Positions 25,089 to 36,689 of a stretch of 64,000 bases of DNA are shown here, piece by piece. Every line of letters begins with the position of its first letter. The stretch's first letter is position 1. The stretch is from positions 1 through 64,000 of the forward strand of contig BPQB01000050.1 of assembly GCA_019973155.2 (NCBI GenBank), read 5' to 3'. This DNA comes from Phanerochaete sordida (taxonomy: Eukaryota; Basidiomycota; Agaricomycetes; Polyporales; Phanerochaetaceae). The translations under genes were made by a program, and so were the position numbers. The notes beneath the pieces were generated by a model that was not told the DNA's origin, made no database searches, and was given only the letters and a program-made list of their open reading frames with translations.

Positions 25089-26980
25089 ATGCGTGCCGCC
25101 GCCCTCCTCTCTGCGCTCCTCGCAGCGCCCGCCGCCCTCGCCGCCAGCGCCTCCGACTGGCAGAGCAGGACGATCTACCAGGTGCGTCCCGCGCGTTCCC
25201 TCTCGGCGAACTCGCGCCGACTTCTGCGTTGTAGCTTGTCACCGACCGCTTCGCGACCACGGACGGCTCCGGCCCCGCGTGCGACACGTCGGACAGGGTC
25301 TACTGTGGTGGAACATGGCAGGGCGTCATCAACAAGCTCGACTACATCCAGGGCATGGGCTTCGACGCCATCTGGATCTCGCCCGTTGTGAAGAACCTCG
25401 AGGGGAACACGACCGAGGGACAGGCGTTTCACGGGTGAGCCGAACGTCTCCCCAGCCTGAGCTGTCCTGACCCCACGCAGATACTGGACGCAGGACCCCA
25501 CCCAGCTCAACCAGCACTTCGGGTCCGAGTCTGACCTCCAGGCTCTGTCGACCGCGCTGCACAAGCGTGGCATGTACCTCATGGTCGACGTCGTCATCAA
25601 CCATCTGGCTGCGCCGACCAACCCTCCCCAGTACACCTCGCTCTACTCTGCGCCGTTCAACACCGACTCGTCCTTCCACAACGAGTGCTTCATCAACGCC
25701 ACCGACTACCCGAACCCTCCTGTCTATGCTGGCAATCAGACGCGCGTCGAGCAGTGCTGGCTCGGTGACAACAACCTCCCGCTCGCGGACATCAACACCG
25801 AGAACCAGGACCTCGTCAACTTCTGGTACAACTGGGTCGCCAACATGACCAAGACCTACAGCATCGACGGTCTTCGCATTGATACCGTCAAGCACGTTCG
25901 TCAGGACTTTTGGACTGGCTTCTCTCAGAACGCTGGCGTGTGGTGTGTCGGTGAGGTCTTGGCGAACGAGACCCAGTATGTCGGCCCGTATACCAGTATG
26001 TTTGCTCGAATTCGCATTTGTACTTCTCTAACGTCTCTCGCAGAGTTCCTTCCCGCGGTCCTGGACTACCCCACCTGGTTCCCTCTCATCAACGGCTTCA
26101 TGACTCCGCAAGGCAACCTGTCCGCCATCGCGGATACCGTCCAGCAAACCCAGAGCACGTACGGCAATGGCTCCTACAACGGAAACGTCCTCGCGTCTTT
26201 CCTTGAGAACCACGATCAGCCCCGCTTTGGCGGTCAGACCCAGGACCAGTCGGTAAGACGGCACAACATTTTTACCGAGTATATGCGCTGAACCTGCCCC
26301 GTCAGCTCATCATGAACGCTATGGCTTGGCCATTTGTGCAGGACGGTATTCCAATCATGTACTATGGCCAGGAGCAGGCTTACTCCGGTGGTGCTGATCC
26401 GGCAAACCGCGAAGCGTGAGTCCCCGCCATCTCACTTACTTTGCAATATTTACTGATGTTGCCCAGTCTCTGGCTCTCTGGCTACGAGACCGACAAGCCT
26501 CTGGTCAAGCACGCTATGGCCCTCAACGCTGCCCGCAAGGCCGCTGCCAACGCCAGCTCCAGCTTCTACTCGACGCCCATCAAGTTCCTCCAAAACACGG
26601 GCACTCAACTCGCCGTGTCGAAGCCGCCGCTGCTCGCGCTCCTGTCGAACCAGGGCTCCTCGTCCTCGCCCCAGTGGAGCGTCGCCTCGGCGGGCTACAA
26701 GGCGAACGAGGACCTCGTCGACGTCGTCTCCTGCACCAAGGTCACCGCGGACAGCAACGGCGGCGTCAGCACCACCGCGCAGAGCGGCAAGCCCGTCGTC
26801 CTTGTCCCCGCGTCCGCGCTCCCCAAGAGCGGCAGCGTCTGCCAGAGCCTCGCGACCGGCAACGGCACGAGCACCACCAACCAGTCGTCCGCGGCGGCGC
26901 CCCGCGCGGGCCTCCACTGGACGTCGCTCGCGGCTGCGCTCGGCGTCGCCGCGTTCATCGCGAAGGTCGTCGTCGCCTGA
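25089..26980 (+). CDS. GH13 alpha-amylase with GPI-anchor-like tail
   Basis: Six exons give 546 residues: 25089-25181, 25235-25434, 25481-25995, 26044-26252, 26306-26415 and 26467-26980. A signal peptide ([20 protein letters not shown]) leads into the catalytic barrel. Conserved regions are [16 protein letters not shown] (the Asp is the nucleophile), GEVL (Glu acid/base) and FLENHDQPR (transition-state Asp). [15 protein letters not shown] and [16 protein letters not shown] are typical of fungal GH13 subfamily 1. The C-terminus is Ser/Thr-rich and ends in a hydrophobic stretch ([17 protein letters not shown]) with no charged tail, as in GPI-anchored fungal amylases that act at the cell wall, often on alpha-glucan. 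Whether it digests external starch or remodels wall glucan cannot be told from sequence. Confidence 0.93.
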
Positions 26981-27482
26981 GCACCCTCTCCCCATGCGCG
27001 CTCCCCTCGAACTCTTTCCGTCTTGGGCGCGCGCGCTCCCTGTGGACTTCTCTCTTTATCCTTCGCGCCCGTATGGAGGGCTTAAAACGCGACTGGCACA
27101 CACACCCTAGTTTTGTACGGACCCTCGGCTTCCTGTATACTTGACCCCCGACGTTCCTTTGGGACATTGGCTCCGCGCAGTGGTATTGTAGCGTTTCGGC
27201 TTAGTGGTAATGATGTAAAATTTGGAAAGACGTTCATGTCGGAGCGAGGGTGTGCGGGCGGGGTTGTTGAAGTTAAGTATCGTGAGGATGTGTAGGACGC
27301 GACGATGTCGCTCTCGGCGTACGGTAAGACAGGGCTTTGACCTCTGCAGATGCAGCAGCACGCTGTAGATAACTGGTAGTATAAGGAAATTATAACTGGT
27401 AGCCGTGTCTTACAAGCATATACAGGCGCGGTCTCGTGGAGGATCATGGTGGGGACGTTCCACGCGCGATGTGAAGAAATCT

Positions 27483-27604
27483 GGTACATAAATATAATAT
27501 CGGGGAGGAAGAAGTCGCGTCTTTCGGTGGGATGATAACAGGGCAGGTACATAGATATAATATCCGGGAGGAAGAAGTCGTGTCTTTCGGTGGGATGATA
27601 ACAG
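27483..27604. repeat. 63-base tandem repeat, two copies
   Basis: Copies start at 27483 and 27546 and share GGAGGAAGAAGTCG and TCTTTCGGTGGGATGATAA. They differ at only a few positions. Confidence 0.9.
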
Positions 27605-27979
27605 GCGCAACATCGAACCCAGTCCTCCTTACATGGCTGCGCACTGCGGAACCAAAATCCAGATCCAGGGCACAGTAGACGCGTCGTCGTCGGTCAGGCT
27701 CGTCCACCACCGTCCCTTGCTCCCCCTGCCCCCGCCCGCTCGCGCCCATCAACTTTCTGAAGACGCACCCAACAGCGACCTTGCTTGTGCACGAAGGTTT
27801 GCACCCAAACGGGAAAGGACCGAGTCTGGTAGCTCGCCCATACCTTCCAGGAGGGTCTTACGGGACGCTGACAAGCCCTTCGCGCTGCTCGTTTTAGGAT
27901 GCGATTTCGGGTAGTCGACGCGCCGGGAGTAGGTTTCGCGAGCATAGTTCGTGTCGTACTCCCGATCTCTTTCGTGTAG

Positions 27980-28500
27980 AAGGTCTGCTTGAGAGCAAGG
28001 ACGCAAGTCAGCCTGAGGGAAGCGGAGGGAGAGGACATATATCGTGTCGTACCGTCGCCAAGACTTGGGACTCGTGCGCAGCCACGGCGGGGGCCTTTCA
28101 GACCCTGCCGCCGCACGATGGCCGCATCCTCGAAAGCAACTTCCTCGGGCGCGGCTCTGTATGCGCCATATCGAACTGGTTGGACATGCAGTCTGTACCC
28201 CGGACCTATTCCTTCTTTAAAGGTATAGTTAAAAAGAAAGGATGCAAGTTAGAGAAGCGAAATGAGAGGACATTTATCGTGTCGTGTACGTACCGTGTTC
28301 GGGACTGCGGATCCCGTCACCGCTGTGCGGGGGTTTTCGGACTTTGCGGCGGCTGGCACGCGGCTGCGACGCAAGCAAATCCCTCAGATACTACTCATCC
28401 GATAGCCAGTTCCCAGTCGGGGGCTGCACCTTCGTGGGCTGCGCCATCGGGGGCTGCACCGTATACGCCACAACTGGCCGGACATGCAGTTGGGGTACCT
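27980..28500. repeat. Diverged tandem duplication of about 0.25 kb
   Basis: The first copy (about 27980-28210) and the second (about 28240-28500) share in order GCAAGTcAG, GAGGACAT(A/T)TATCGTGTCGT, GGGACT, GGGGGCCTTTC or GGGGGTTTTC, and (C/T)TGG(T/C)(T/C)GGACATGCAGT. No conserved coding frame is obvious. The second copy also has a short internal repeat (GGGGGCTGCACC). Confidence 0.65.
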
Positions 28501-28646
28501 CCATGACTAGCCGAAATCGCTCGAAATGGTCAAACTTGAAGTTTGCCGTATCGCGCGATGCGGATGTCTCGGAACTCAGTGAGTCCTAAAAATTGACGGA
28601 GCTCGCGTGAGTCAATGTCCTACTAATGCGCACTCTGATTCGAGAG

Positions 28647-30056
28647 CTAATAGCGCACCGTTGACAGGTCGGTAGGTGCCCTAGTATGGCCATCCGCGAA
28701 ATGCAATTTTCTGACAGCGCCGAGCTCTTTCAGCTGCATTTCCACCTTGTTCTTAATTTCCTCTTGCAAATAGGATCCGTGGGAAAACGATTCGGCCTGT
28801 ACATGACTGCGCGCAGTCTTGAAGCTACCCGCTAGCGGTTGAGGGCAGTAGATGTAAACGTCCGGCGCGGGATTCAGCTGCAGGGCGAGACGCTGGAAAT
28901 TTGGCCAGTTCAGGTCATTCAGATCACCGCTGCCTTCCCCGCTGGCGATCAGACCGTTTTCTTCGATCGTCAAAATCAAAGCCTCAATCGCCCCCGCGGA
29001 ACCTGTGCTCGGGGGTTTGGTATATATAACTTCGAGACGTGCGCCGGCGGTCCAAGTCAGAGGACAATATCCGCATCCTACTGGGTAAGTATATTGAGCT
29101 TGTTATCGAGCCATACAGAACTGCTTGTTCCATTTATGCTTACTTTGCTTGTGGAGGTGGATGCCGGCTGCGTGTATACTGGTCGCCTCTTGTCGCCTGG
29201 GTCCGGTATAGGACAGGGCTGGGAGGAGAGAGGCGATCAGAGCCCAGACGTGGAAGTCTACTTCAGGACATGCTGATGCAATGAGAAGTGTTGAGCCAAG
29301 TTTGAGGTCTAAGAATCCTCCCTTTGAGATCCCCGTGGACAGTGCGCAGTTTGTGGACTCCACGCTCTCGAGCCGGCGTAAGGGTCGTCTACCGCGGGTC
29401 CGATGTGGTCGATAATCCGCCTGCTCGAAGATCAACTCCTGGGCAATACATACTCGCAAATTGGGTAACTGCGAAATGACTTTGTGCAAGTCATCTGGAG
29501 TGGGGAAGTGGAGCTTATAGAACGTGATCGTCGTGAAAGGGAAAAGGCTCCCGGGCAGAGTCCTCGGAAAGCCGCACAGTGTGCCATACGTCGGTGTAGG
29601 ATGGACAGCCCGGGACGAAGAGTCAGTATCGTCGACGAGCGTCTGGCTGTATGTCACGGGTTTGCAATATTCTATCTTCTGTATGCGATAGCAGTGGTTG
29701 ATCCAAGGGGCAGCGGGGACGAGGGTGATGAAATGGAAGGACTGTATGCAATCTAGCAGGGTAGGATTCACCTTAGAGGGCGTAGAGGTAAGGGATTCAA
29801 AAGAAGCGATATCTGCCTCGTTGTGTAGAGCAAGTTGTTGAAATCCAACATGCCTGAGGACACCGCACCAGTGGCGACAGGTAAGGCTCAGGGCTCGGGA
29901 AAGTTGTCCGGCATTGAGCTTGTCTTCGTATGATGTGGACACAGCAGAAAGATGCAGCAACACCTCGTGCAATATCTCGTTCGGAATTCGATATCCAGCT
30001 GGAGTATTGCGATCCCGACGTGACACCCTCTTTCGGTATTCTTCTAGAGCCCACAT
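28647..30056 (-). CDS. F-box-like protein
   Basis: Two exons on the minus strand (30056-29144 and 29080-28647; 63-base intron) give 448 residues with the frame preserved across the junction. The F-box-like region is RIPNEILHEVLLHLSAV, then LSLTCRHWCGVLRHVGF, then LALHNEADI. The middle has GFPRTLPGSLFPFTTITFYKLHF and ISQLPNLRVCIAQELIFE, segments typical of the variable half of agaricomycete F-box proteins. The second exon carries FQRLALQLNPAPDVYIYCPQ and ends ADGHTRAPTDLSTVRY. It probably recruits an unknown target to an SCF ubiquitin ligase. Compared with the F-box gene at 12.5 kb the resemblance is only general. Confidence 0.82.
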
Positions 30057-30681
30057 GAGTAGGAGCTAGCGGCTCGAGGAAGAAGGATTTTCTCTGGGTA
30101 CGAGTTCAGTTAGAGTTCTATGAAGAAAGTCAAAAAAAACTACTCGCCTCCATTTGCAAAGATGAGGTATGCGACATGTTGAGAAACGCAGTGGCGAGAA
30201 AAAGATGTGGTCGCAGTGAGATTATAAGGAGTAGGGAGCAGGGGGAAAAGCGCTGAGCTTCCGATCGATGACTATTTGAGCTGTGTCCCCAGTCAGTGCT
30301 GATTTCCTGATGCCCAGCGCATATAGCATCATATGCTATGCTTATCTAAACAATTCGGAAGCCACTGAGCTGCATATTCGAAAGGCACACTGGCTACACC
30401 GAGAAGAAACTTCTCCGCGAAGCGCACTTCAACACGAGGTCGAGTAGCATTTATGTATCACGGAGGTCAATCTATGATCTGCTAGTGCGACAAAGGCTGT
30501 GTACCATAATCAAGCCGAATATTGGCGTATGTATATGAGGCGAGAAGTCCTAGGACAAATCTTTATTTCACGACTTACCGAGGTCGAGGACCTTCTGCGG
30601 GAAGCAAGTCATCCCGACGACACGACGTCATCAGGGAAGAGCCCGATCACGAAAAATACAGGGATCTGATCGTGTCCCGTG
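30057..30681. other. Intergenic region between the F-box gene and W-family gene 1
   Basis: Nothing coding is recognised. It holds the promoter of the F-box gene (minus) and the 3' flank of the W-family gene. Confidence 0.5.
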
Positions 30682-31432
30682 TTAACGTAGCCGTGCGCAT
30701 ATAATGGGCTGCCAAGAGCTTCTCGTGACCATGCGTAGCTCGACAAGGTAGAGGTTCTCGAACGGCACGTTTTGCAGCCGCCAAGCGTGCTCTATTAGCT
30801 CAGTCGCCTGTACGTCCTGCACGACGTTAGTAGGGCAGATATTAGACACGCTGGCACGCACTCACGTTGTAGAACTGCTGAAAACTCCGCGCGACCTGAT
30901 TCGCAAGGCCCGCAAGTGTCTGCTGCCCCCCGTACTTCGCATGGCTGGTCAACGCGTCTGAGAGTGACCACGCGCTGTACCCGGGCCACTGCACAAGGGC
31001 TCACAGTCAGCACCGGTCGCCCTCAGCCCATGACAATGCGCACGTACTAGGATGTGCAGCCCAGCGCGGTGCCCGTCCCACGCGACGTTCTGCACGCTGT
31101 ACGCCGCATCCAACCCATGGATGGGCAGCCGCAGCGCAGCCTGTAGGTGCACGCCGCGCCTGCCGCCGGTGCTGAACGCCATGGAAGGCAGCGACGTTAT
31201 CTGTGCCGAGGAGCGCGAGACACCGAAGACGCGCTGCGGCACGACTGTGCCGGGCAGAGGCGCTCCAGGCGCTAGGTCCCTAGCGGCGTGGACGGTTGTG
31301 GCGAATCTGTGTTCGCGCAGAGAGAGGCGGGTGTGCAGGCGCGGCGGGCGTGTCGTGTAGCTGGGTAGCGGCGGCGAGGAGGCACGCGGCGGCAATGATG
31401 TTCAGGCTGGGATAGGCTCGGTCAGCACTCAT
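30682..31432 (-). CDS. W-family protein of unknown function (free-standing, diverged)
   Basis: I do not recognise this family. Three conserved blocks are visible. Block 1 is APLPGTVVPQRVF followed by SMAFSTGGRRGVHLQAAL. Block 2 is an exon of 41 codons starting WPGYSAWS and ending RSFQQFYN (30988-30866). Block 3 is a 135-base last exon (30816-30682) with LYLVELRMVTRSSWQPIIC. Introns fall at the same positions as in the relatives at 31.8, 34.7 and 37.4 kb. The first ATG (31432) opens a signal-peptide-like MSADRAYPSLNIIAAACLL, but that frame does not join block 1 directly. A weak intron in the leader or a frameshift is needed, so the N-terminus is uncertain. It could be secreted if the leader is real. 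Confidence 0.6.
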
Positions 31433-31789
31433 GAGGAGTAGAATTTGATCAGGCAAATGCTCATGGGCCTCATATATACAGCGCCGTGCGCGACTGAAGC
31501 ATGGCCAATCGAGGTGTGATAGCGGTTTACTGACGGTCGTATACTCAATAAGCCTCGTGCAGATTGTGCTGAAGCGTCGTGCAGATTGTGCTGAAGCCTC
31601 GTGTTCCGGCTGAGTGCCGCTGAGGCCGCCAGATGTTGTCTTCCGTATCGTCTCACATGCACCCTAGCTATGTTGCCTCATCGATAGCACTTGACGCAGA
31701 GTCTACAGCAATCACGCTGACAATGCAGTTAGAAAGGGCCAATGTGGACTGAGTGAGCCGTACCGGCCAAGGTCGTTATGACGTCGCAC
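31433..31789. other. Spacer at the left edge of the 2.9-kb tandem repeat
   Basis: The right half (from about 31620) is related to 34560-34700, so the tandem duplication extends into non-coding DNA here. A small direct repeat (GCAGATTGTGCTGAAGC(G/C)TCGTG) lies at 31555-31605. Confidence 0.6.
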
Positions 31790-33771
31790 CTATTGTACGC
31801 GACAGAACACAGGCTGCCAGCTCCCCGTGGACATGTGCCGCAGCTCCAGCAGGACGAGCTGGTCAAACTCAACTTCACCCAGCACCCATCCGCTCTCCTC
31901 GCATGGCTTGACAATCATATCCTGCACCACAGAAAATTCATCAACGAGCGCAAGAACTGATCGTCGGAGACTGACCCCCCAGAATATCGCGGTGATCTTA
32001 GCCACGCGGTGCGCGAGCTGCGCCATCGTCATTGGACAAGCTTCAAACGAGTGGTGAAGGACGTTCGTCACCGTTGGCCATGGTGGATACCCAGGCCACT
32101 GCGTCGACATCAGCCTCAAGAGGAAACTCTTGACTAGGACAGCGCTGCGCACATTTATCCGCACTGTAATCCGCGACGCCTGCACCGAGAGCCGCACCTG
32201 ACGGGCGGCGTCGACGAGATCCCCAAGCTCATTCTCGAGCGCGCGCGAAAGAAGCACTCCCGGTCTGTCGTTATTGTAGAAGCGGATGGTCGGGAGGTAG
32301 GTGCACCGCCCGGGTGCGCTGTAGACGCGCTGGGGCACGACGAGCCGAGGGAGAGGCACGCGCGGGTCGACGTCTGCGGGTGAATGCTGGTCTGAAGTGG
32401 GTGTCGCGTGGAAGTTTGTCAGTTCAATGATAAGACGGTAAGCAATGCCACGTCTTTTGCGAGGTAAGAAGACCGTGGAGCCTCCGTGCTGAGCACTTCG
32501 GGTCTGCGTACAAGGTCAGAATTCTCCGAAACGATATGAAGCAGCTTCCTCACCCCAATACGCGGCCCACGCTTCCCAACCTGCATACTTGCGGTGGCTA
32601 CCACTCCAGAAGTACAAGCGCGCGCCCGTTGAAGCACATCAGACTCGATGAAGGTAGTCCTGTGGGCGTCGAGCATGATGTGTTCCAGACCGAGGACGGT
32701 CTTTGCATATGTGTACCAGTTCAGTAATTTCGTCCGGCTCGTTGGAACCGCGTCTGATATCGACATCTTGCAAGAAACGACCAGCGCCGCTGCATTGGGC
32801 AGCGGTCGGCCAAATGCGACTTCTAGCACCATGCTGTGGTCGAACGAGTCTTGAAGAGTTTCTGCGAAGGTAGGTCGTCAGAATCAAGACATCGGAGACA
32901 TCGGGACAACCGACGCACTACCTTCTGGCTCGAGGTATACCATGCACACGTCGTACTTGTATTCTGTGAATTGGATGGTGGCCAGACATAGAATGCGGGA
33001 CCAAATGTTAGCATCGCCGGGCGGGCAACGCGCTGCGCCAAGGAGCGCCGAGGTGACAGCCGGGTTTGCGGCGACCGAGATGTAGTCTGACGACCGTCCG
33101 ACGACGGTGCACTGCGACGCGAGGACGACGAGACTCTCTTGTACTAGCCCTCTCCGAGCCCGAGAGGCAGAAGGAGCGTCATCGAAGACGACGTCGCGGC
33201 AGGTGCACATTCGCACAGTGGGCAGTTGGCCGAGGAGGTTGCTGACGTCGTTCGTGCTGGCGAACCGCAGACTGTCGAACAGCAGCACGGTGAGGCCCAG
33301 CGCGCGCGTAGGGACGGTCCGCGGAAGGCCGGCGAACATCGCGTGCGCGGGATCGCCATCGTACCATGAAGGTCCGGCCTGGCGGAAGGCGAGATGTATC
33401 GCGACGACACTCTGCAGACCTCTCAGCTTGGAGACGTGATGCCACCACGGGCGTTGCGCAGTCGGGAGTCGAATATCGAGTATGATCGTGTGGAGACAAT
33501 TGGCAAAGGGCGGTCGAGCGAATGAGGGCGTTGATACGAGTGCGAGGAGTGCGTCGATGTCTTCCTGCGAGCCCAGGGTAAGGCGGCGAAAGAAGGTGGC
33601 GCGCAGCAGAGCAGCCCAGTACCGGTAAGTGAGGACGCATGGGGATAGTGTCCGCTTGTGGGTAAGTGACGTGTCGTCGACGAGATGAAGGACAATAGCG
33701 TGGGTAATCTCGGAGGGTAGGTGCGATAAGTCCGAATTTCCCAGTGCATTCCCCTGTGAAGGCAAATCCAT
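31790..33771 (-). CDS. F-box protein fused to W-family domain
   Basis: Five exons (33771-32922, 32861-32554, 32503-32153, 32098-31976, 31921-31790) sum to 588 codons with consistent phases, giving 587 residues. The F-box part starts LSHLPSEITHAIVLHLVDD, then LSPCVLTYRYWAALLR, then FFRRLTL. The leucine-rich variable half includes FAGLPRTVPTRALGL and LLGQLPTVRMCTCRDVVFDD. Exon 3 passes without a stop into the W domain: HSPADVDPRVPLPRLVVPQ, RVYSAPGRCTYLPTIRFY, then WPGYPPW, then FDQLVLLELRHMSTGSWQP. An alternative start at 33903 adds 44 residues. The function is unknown; by analogy an F-box would tether the W part to an SCF ligase. An alternative is two overlapping genes, but the 50-base intron between 32554 and 32503 is conserved in size and position in the neighbouring copy. 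Confidence 0.72.
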
Positions 33772-33903
33772 GAGAGTTGTGTTGCTGAACGAAAGAGTGA
33801 AGCTAACTCGGTCCACGCGATTAACTAGCGAAACATCCTGCGAAATCGATGCGACGAGCTGCAGGTCAGCAAAAAAGGCCTCCAACGACGAAATAGCAGG
33901 CAT

Positions 33904-34394
33904 TGAATATTGATTCCGCAGCAGGCACCCTACTTGACTGCGGTGTCGTTCCCAAGAAGCAGGCCCGTACCAAATGACAACAGGGCCGGCGTGCTGAATA
34001 GTGCGGGGAGCGGTCAGTGTGCGACAAAGAGTTGGCTCAGGAATGCTTACCGGAGAACGAGATTCTAAACGTGTGGGTCTACAATGTAGTCAGTGGGCAA
34101 GGAAGAGACCCTTAAAGATACCATGACTGCGGTACGCAAGCGCACTGAGATTAGGTTCTTGACCCACCGTAGCAACTGGAGAACAATTCAATCATGTGCC
34201 ACGCGCATCTCCCACCGTACAAAGAATGGAAATTGAAGCACCGCCATCCAGCGTCGAAAGGAGGAGACGCAAGAAAACCAGCCGCTGGCGCAGCGCTGCG
34301 GACCAAAGACTCCGTCACCGAACATATGGAGATATGTGTGCACCCTACGTGGCAAGGCCCAGCCTAACCGTATAGCAGCAAGTCGAAAGGGTAG
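33904..34394. other. Repeat spacer upstream of the first F-box-W gene
   Basis: Non-coding. 34080-34190 matches 37010-37110, including a shared GCGCACTGAGATTAGGTTC, so the spacer belongs to the same tandem unit. Confidence 0.65.
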
Positions 34395-34523
34395 TCAGGC
34401 CGCGCAGGAGAACACGGGCTGCCAAGGTCCGCGCGCGACGTTGCGAAACTCGACAAGATGAAGCGTCGCGAATGGCATGCAAGCGATGGACCAGTGGAGC
34501 GCGTGCCCGGGCAGCAGACAGCT
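34395..34523 (-). pseudogene. Orphan last exon of a W-family gene
   Basis: 129 bases read SCLLPGHALHW, then LHLVEFRNVARGPWQPVFSC and a stop, closely matching the final exon of the gene at 37402-38355. The acceptor site and all upstream exons are missing. It is the remnant left at the junction of the 2.9-kb tandem duplication. Confidence 0.85.
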
Positions 34524-34705
34524 CGTGCGTGTTCCGCCTGAACGTCGCTGACGCCACCAAGAATTGTCTGCCGCTTCGTCGCTGGTGCATCCTAGCTATG
34601 CTCATCAATGACCCTAGACGCGGAATATGGTGTCAATCGTGCTGGAAATGCAGCTGGACGTAGGCTGAGTGAGCCATACTACTAAGGACATCGCGACGTC
34701 GCACC

Positions 34706-36679
34706 TTACACGCGACAGAACACAGGCTGCCAGCTCCCCGTAGACACGTGCCGCAGCTCCAGCAGAACAAGTTGGTCAAACTCGATGTCGCTCAGTGCCC
34801 ATCCGTCCTCCTCGCATGGCTTGTCAATCATATCCTGAACCACAAAGATTTCAACAAGGGCAGAAATGATTTGTCATTGAAGACTGACCTCCCAGAATAG
34901 CATGAAGACCTTGGCCACGCGGTGCGCGAGCTGCGCCATCGTCATCGGATTGGCCTCGAATGAGTGGTGGAAGACGTTCGTCACCGTCGGCCACGGCGGA
35001 TACCCAGGCCACTACACCAACATCAGCCTCGCGAAGCGAGCAGTTCTCCATGGTCGTGCTACGCACATTTATTCGCACTGTGATCCGCGACGCCTGCACC
35101 GACAGCCGCACCTGACGGTCGCCATCTACAAGATCCTCGAGCTGGCTCTGGAGCGCCCGTGAATAAGCCACTCCCGGTCTGCCCATGTCGTAGAAGCGGA
35201 CTGTCGGGAGGTACGTGCATCGCCCGGGCGCACTGTAGGTGCGCTGCGGAACGACGGCCCCAGGCAAAGGCACACGTCGGCTGAAGTCCGCGGGCGAGTG
35301 TTGATCCGGTGTCGGTATGACGTGGAAGTTGGCCAGTTCGATACGAAGGCGGTATGCAATGGCTTGTGCGACGCGAGGAGAGGGGTTGGGTTCAGAGTCG
35401 CGCGGAGCATGATTCCGGTTCTGTTTACGACATTAGAAATACGGAGATCGGTGTCAAACACTGCGCGGACCTCGATACGCGGCCCACCCGCCTCAGGCAG
35501 CCTGCCCGTAACGGCGACCGCCCTAGCGGCGAAGACGCGGCGGGCGCGCTGCTCCTCGAGCACGTCAGACTCGGTGAAGGCGGCCTCGCGCGCATCTACC
35601 GCGATGTGGTCGAGGCCCAACATGTTCTCCGCGTGTGTGCACCAGCTCAGAACGTTCGTCACGTTTGTCGGGACCTCGTCCGACAGGGACATCATGCAGG
35701 CAACGACCGGCGACGCTGCGTCGTGCGGTGGCGCGCCAAACGCGACCTCGAACGCCATCTCTCGGTCGGAAGCGTCCCGAGGAGGTATATCTGCGCATTT
35801 TTGGTTAGGACGAAATCAGTGGAGTATCCGTAGGAGCACACCTTCGTCCGGTCCAAGACATAGCATGCCCACGTCGTACGCGTATCCCGAGAACAAAATG
35901 TTAACGAGGGACACGACGCGGGACCACATGTCCGCGTTGCGCGGCGGGCAGCGCGCGGTGCCGAGCAGAGCCGAGCAAACGTTGACATTTGTGGCGATCG
36001 AAGTGTGGTCTGACGGGCGTCCGACGACGGTGCACCGCGACGCGGCCACCTCAAACCCGTGCTGGACCGACCCCGCCCGCGCCCGAGGGGCGGGCGAGGC
36101 TTCGTCAAAGACGACGTCTCGGCAGGTGCACGAGCGCACGCTTGGCAGCCGGTCGAGGAGACGCCTTATGTCGACCGTGTTGGCGAACCGGAGGCTGTCG
36201 AAGCTGAGCGCGGTGAGACCGAGCCCGCGCGTCGGGACGGTCCGCGGGAGGCCAGCGAACATCGCGTGCGCGGGACCGCGGTCGTACCACGAGGGACCTG
36301 CTTGGATAAAAGCGAGATGGATAAACTCGACGTTCTGCAGGCACTGGAACCTGCGCCCATGGTGCCACCACGGTCTCTGCGCGCTCGGAAGTCGGACCTC
36401 CAGGACGACTGTGTGCAGGCAGTCGGCAAGGGACGGGCGGACAGCTGAGGGCGAACCCGCTAGGACAAGGGGCGCATCGATGTCTTCCTGCGAGCCCAGG
36501 GTAAGACGGCGAAAGAAGGCGGGGCGCAGCAGGGCAGCCCAGTACCGGCAGGTGAGGATGCATGACACCAGTACACGCTTGTTGGTGCGTGACGGGTCGT
36601 CGAGAAGATGAATTACAGTGGCATGTATGATCTCAGAGGGTAGGTGCGATAGGATCGAATCACCCGACGCACTTCTCTC
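34706..36679 (-). CDS. F-box-W fusion, second tandem copy, 5' end disrupted
   Basis: It is homologous throughout to the gene at 31790-33771 with the same introns: exon 1 ends at 35842, then 35790-35471, 35420-35067, 35011-34889 and 34834-34706. Visible segments include LSHLPSEIIHATVIHL, LVSCILTCRYWAALLR and FAGLPRTVPTRGLGL. The W domain has HSPADFSRRVPLPGAVVPQ, WPGYPPW and LLELRHVSTGSWQP. At the 5' end no ATG lies in frame between a TAG at 36680-36682 and the F-box. The ATG that aligns with the start of the other copy (36687) is out of frame by a 7-base length difference. Either an upstream exon is spliced in at the TTTAG before 36679, or this copy is no longer translated properly. Confidence 0.65.
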
Positions 36680-36689
36680 CTAAACATTG

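Larger units (their letters stand above)
26981..28646. other. Intergenic region with two tandem duplications
   Basis: No gene is recognised. It contains the 63-base tandem repeat at 27483-27604 and a diverged direct repeat of roughly 0.25 kb at 27980-28500, both listed separately. Confidence 0.55.

Noticed and set aside
27480..27606. Possible CRISPR-like array
   Set aside because: Only two tandem copies with no distinct spacers, in a eukaryotic genome; it is a simple tandem duplication.
35298..36611. 437-codon plus-strand frame
   Set aside because: It is antisense to the second F-box-W gene, whose exons, introns and homology to the neighbouring copy explain the region.
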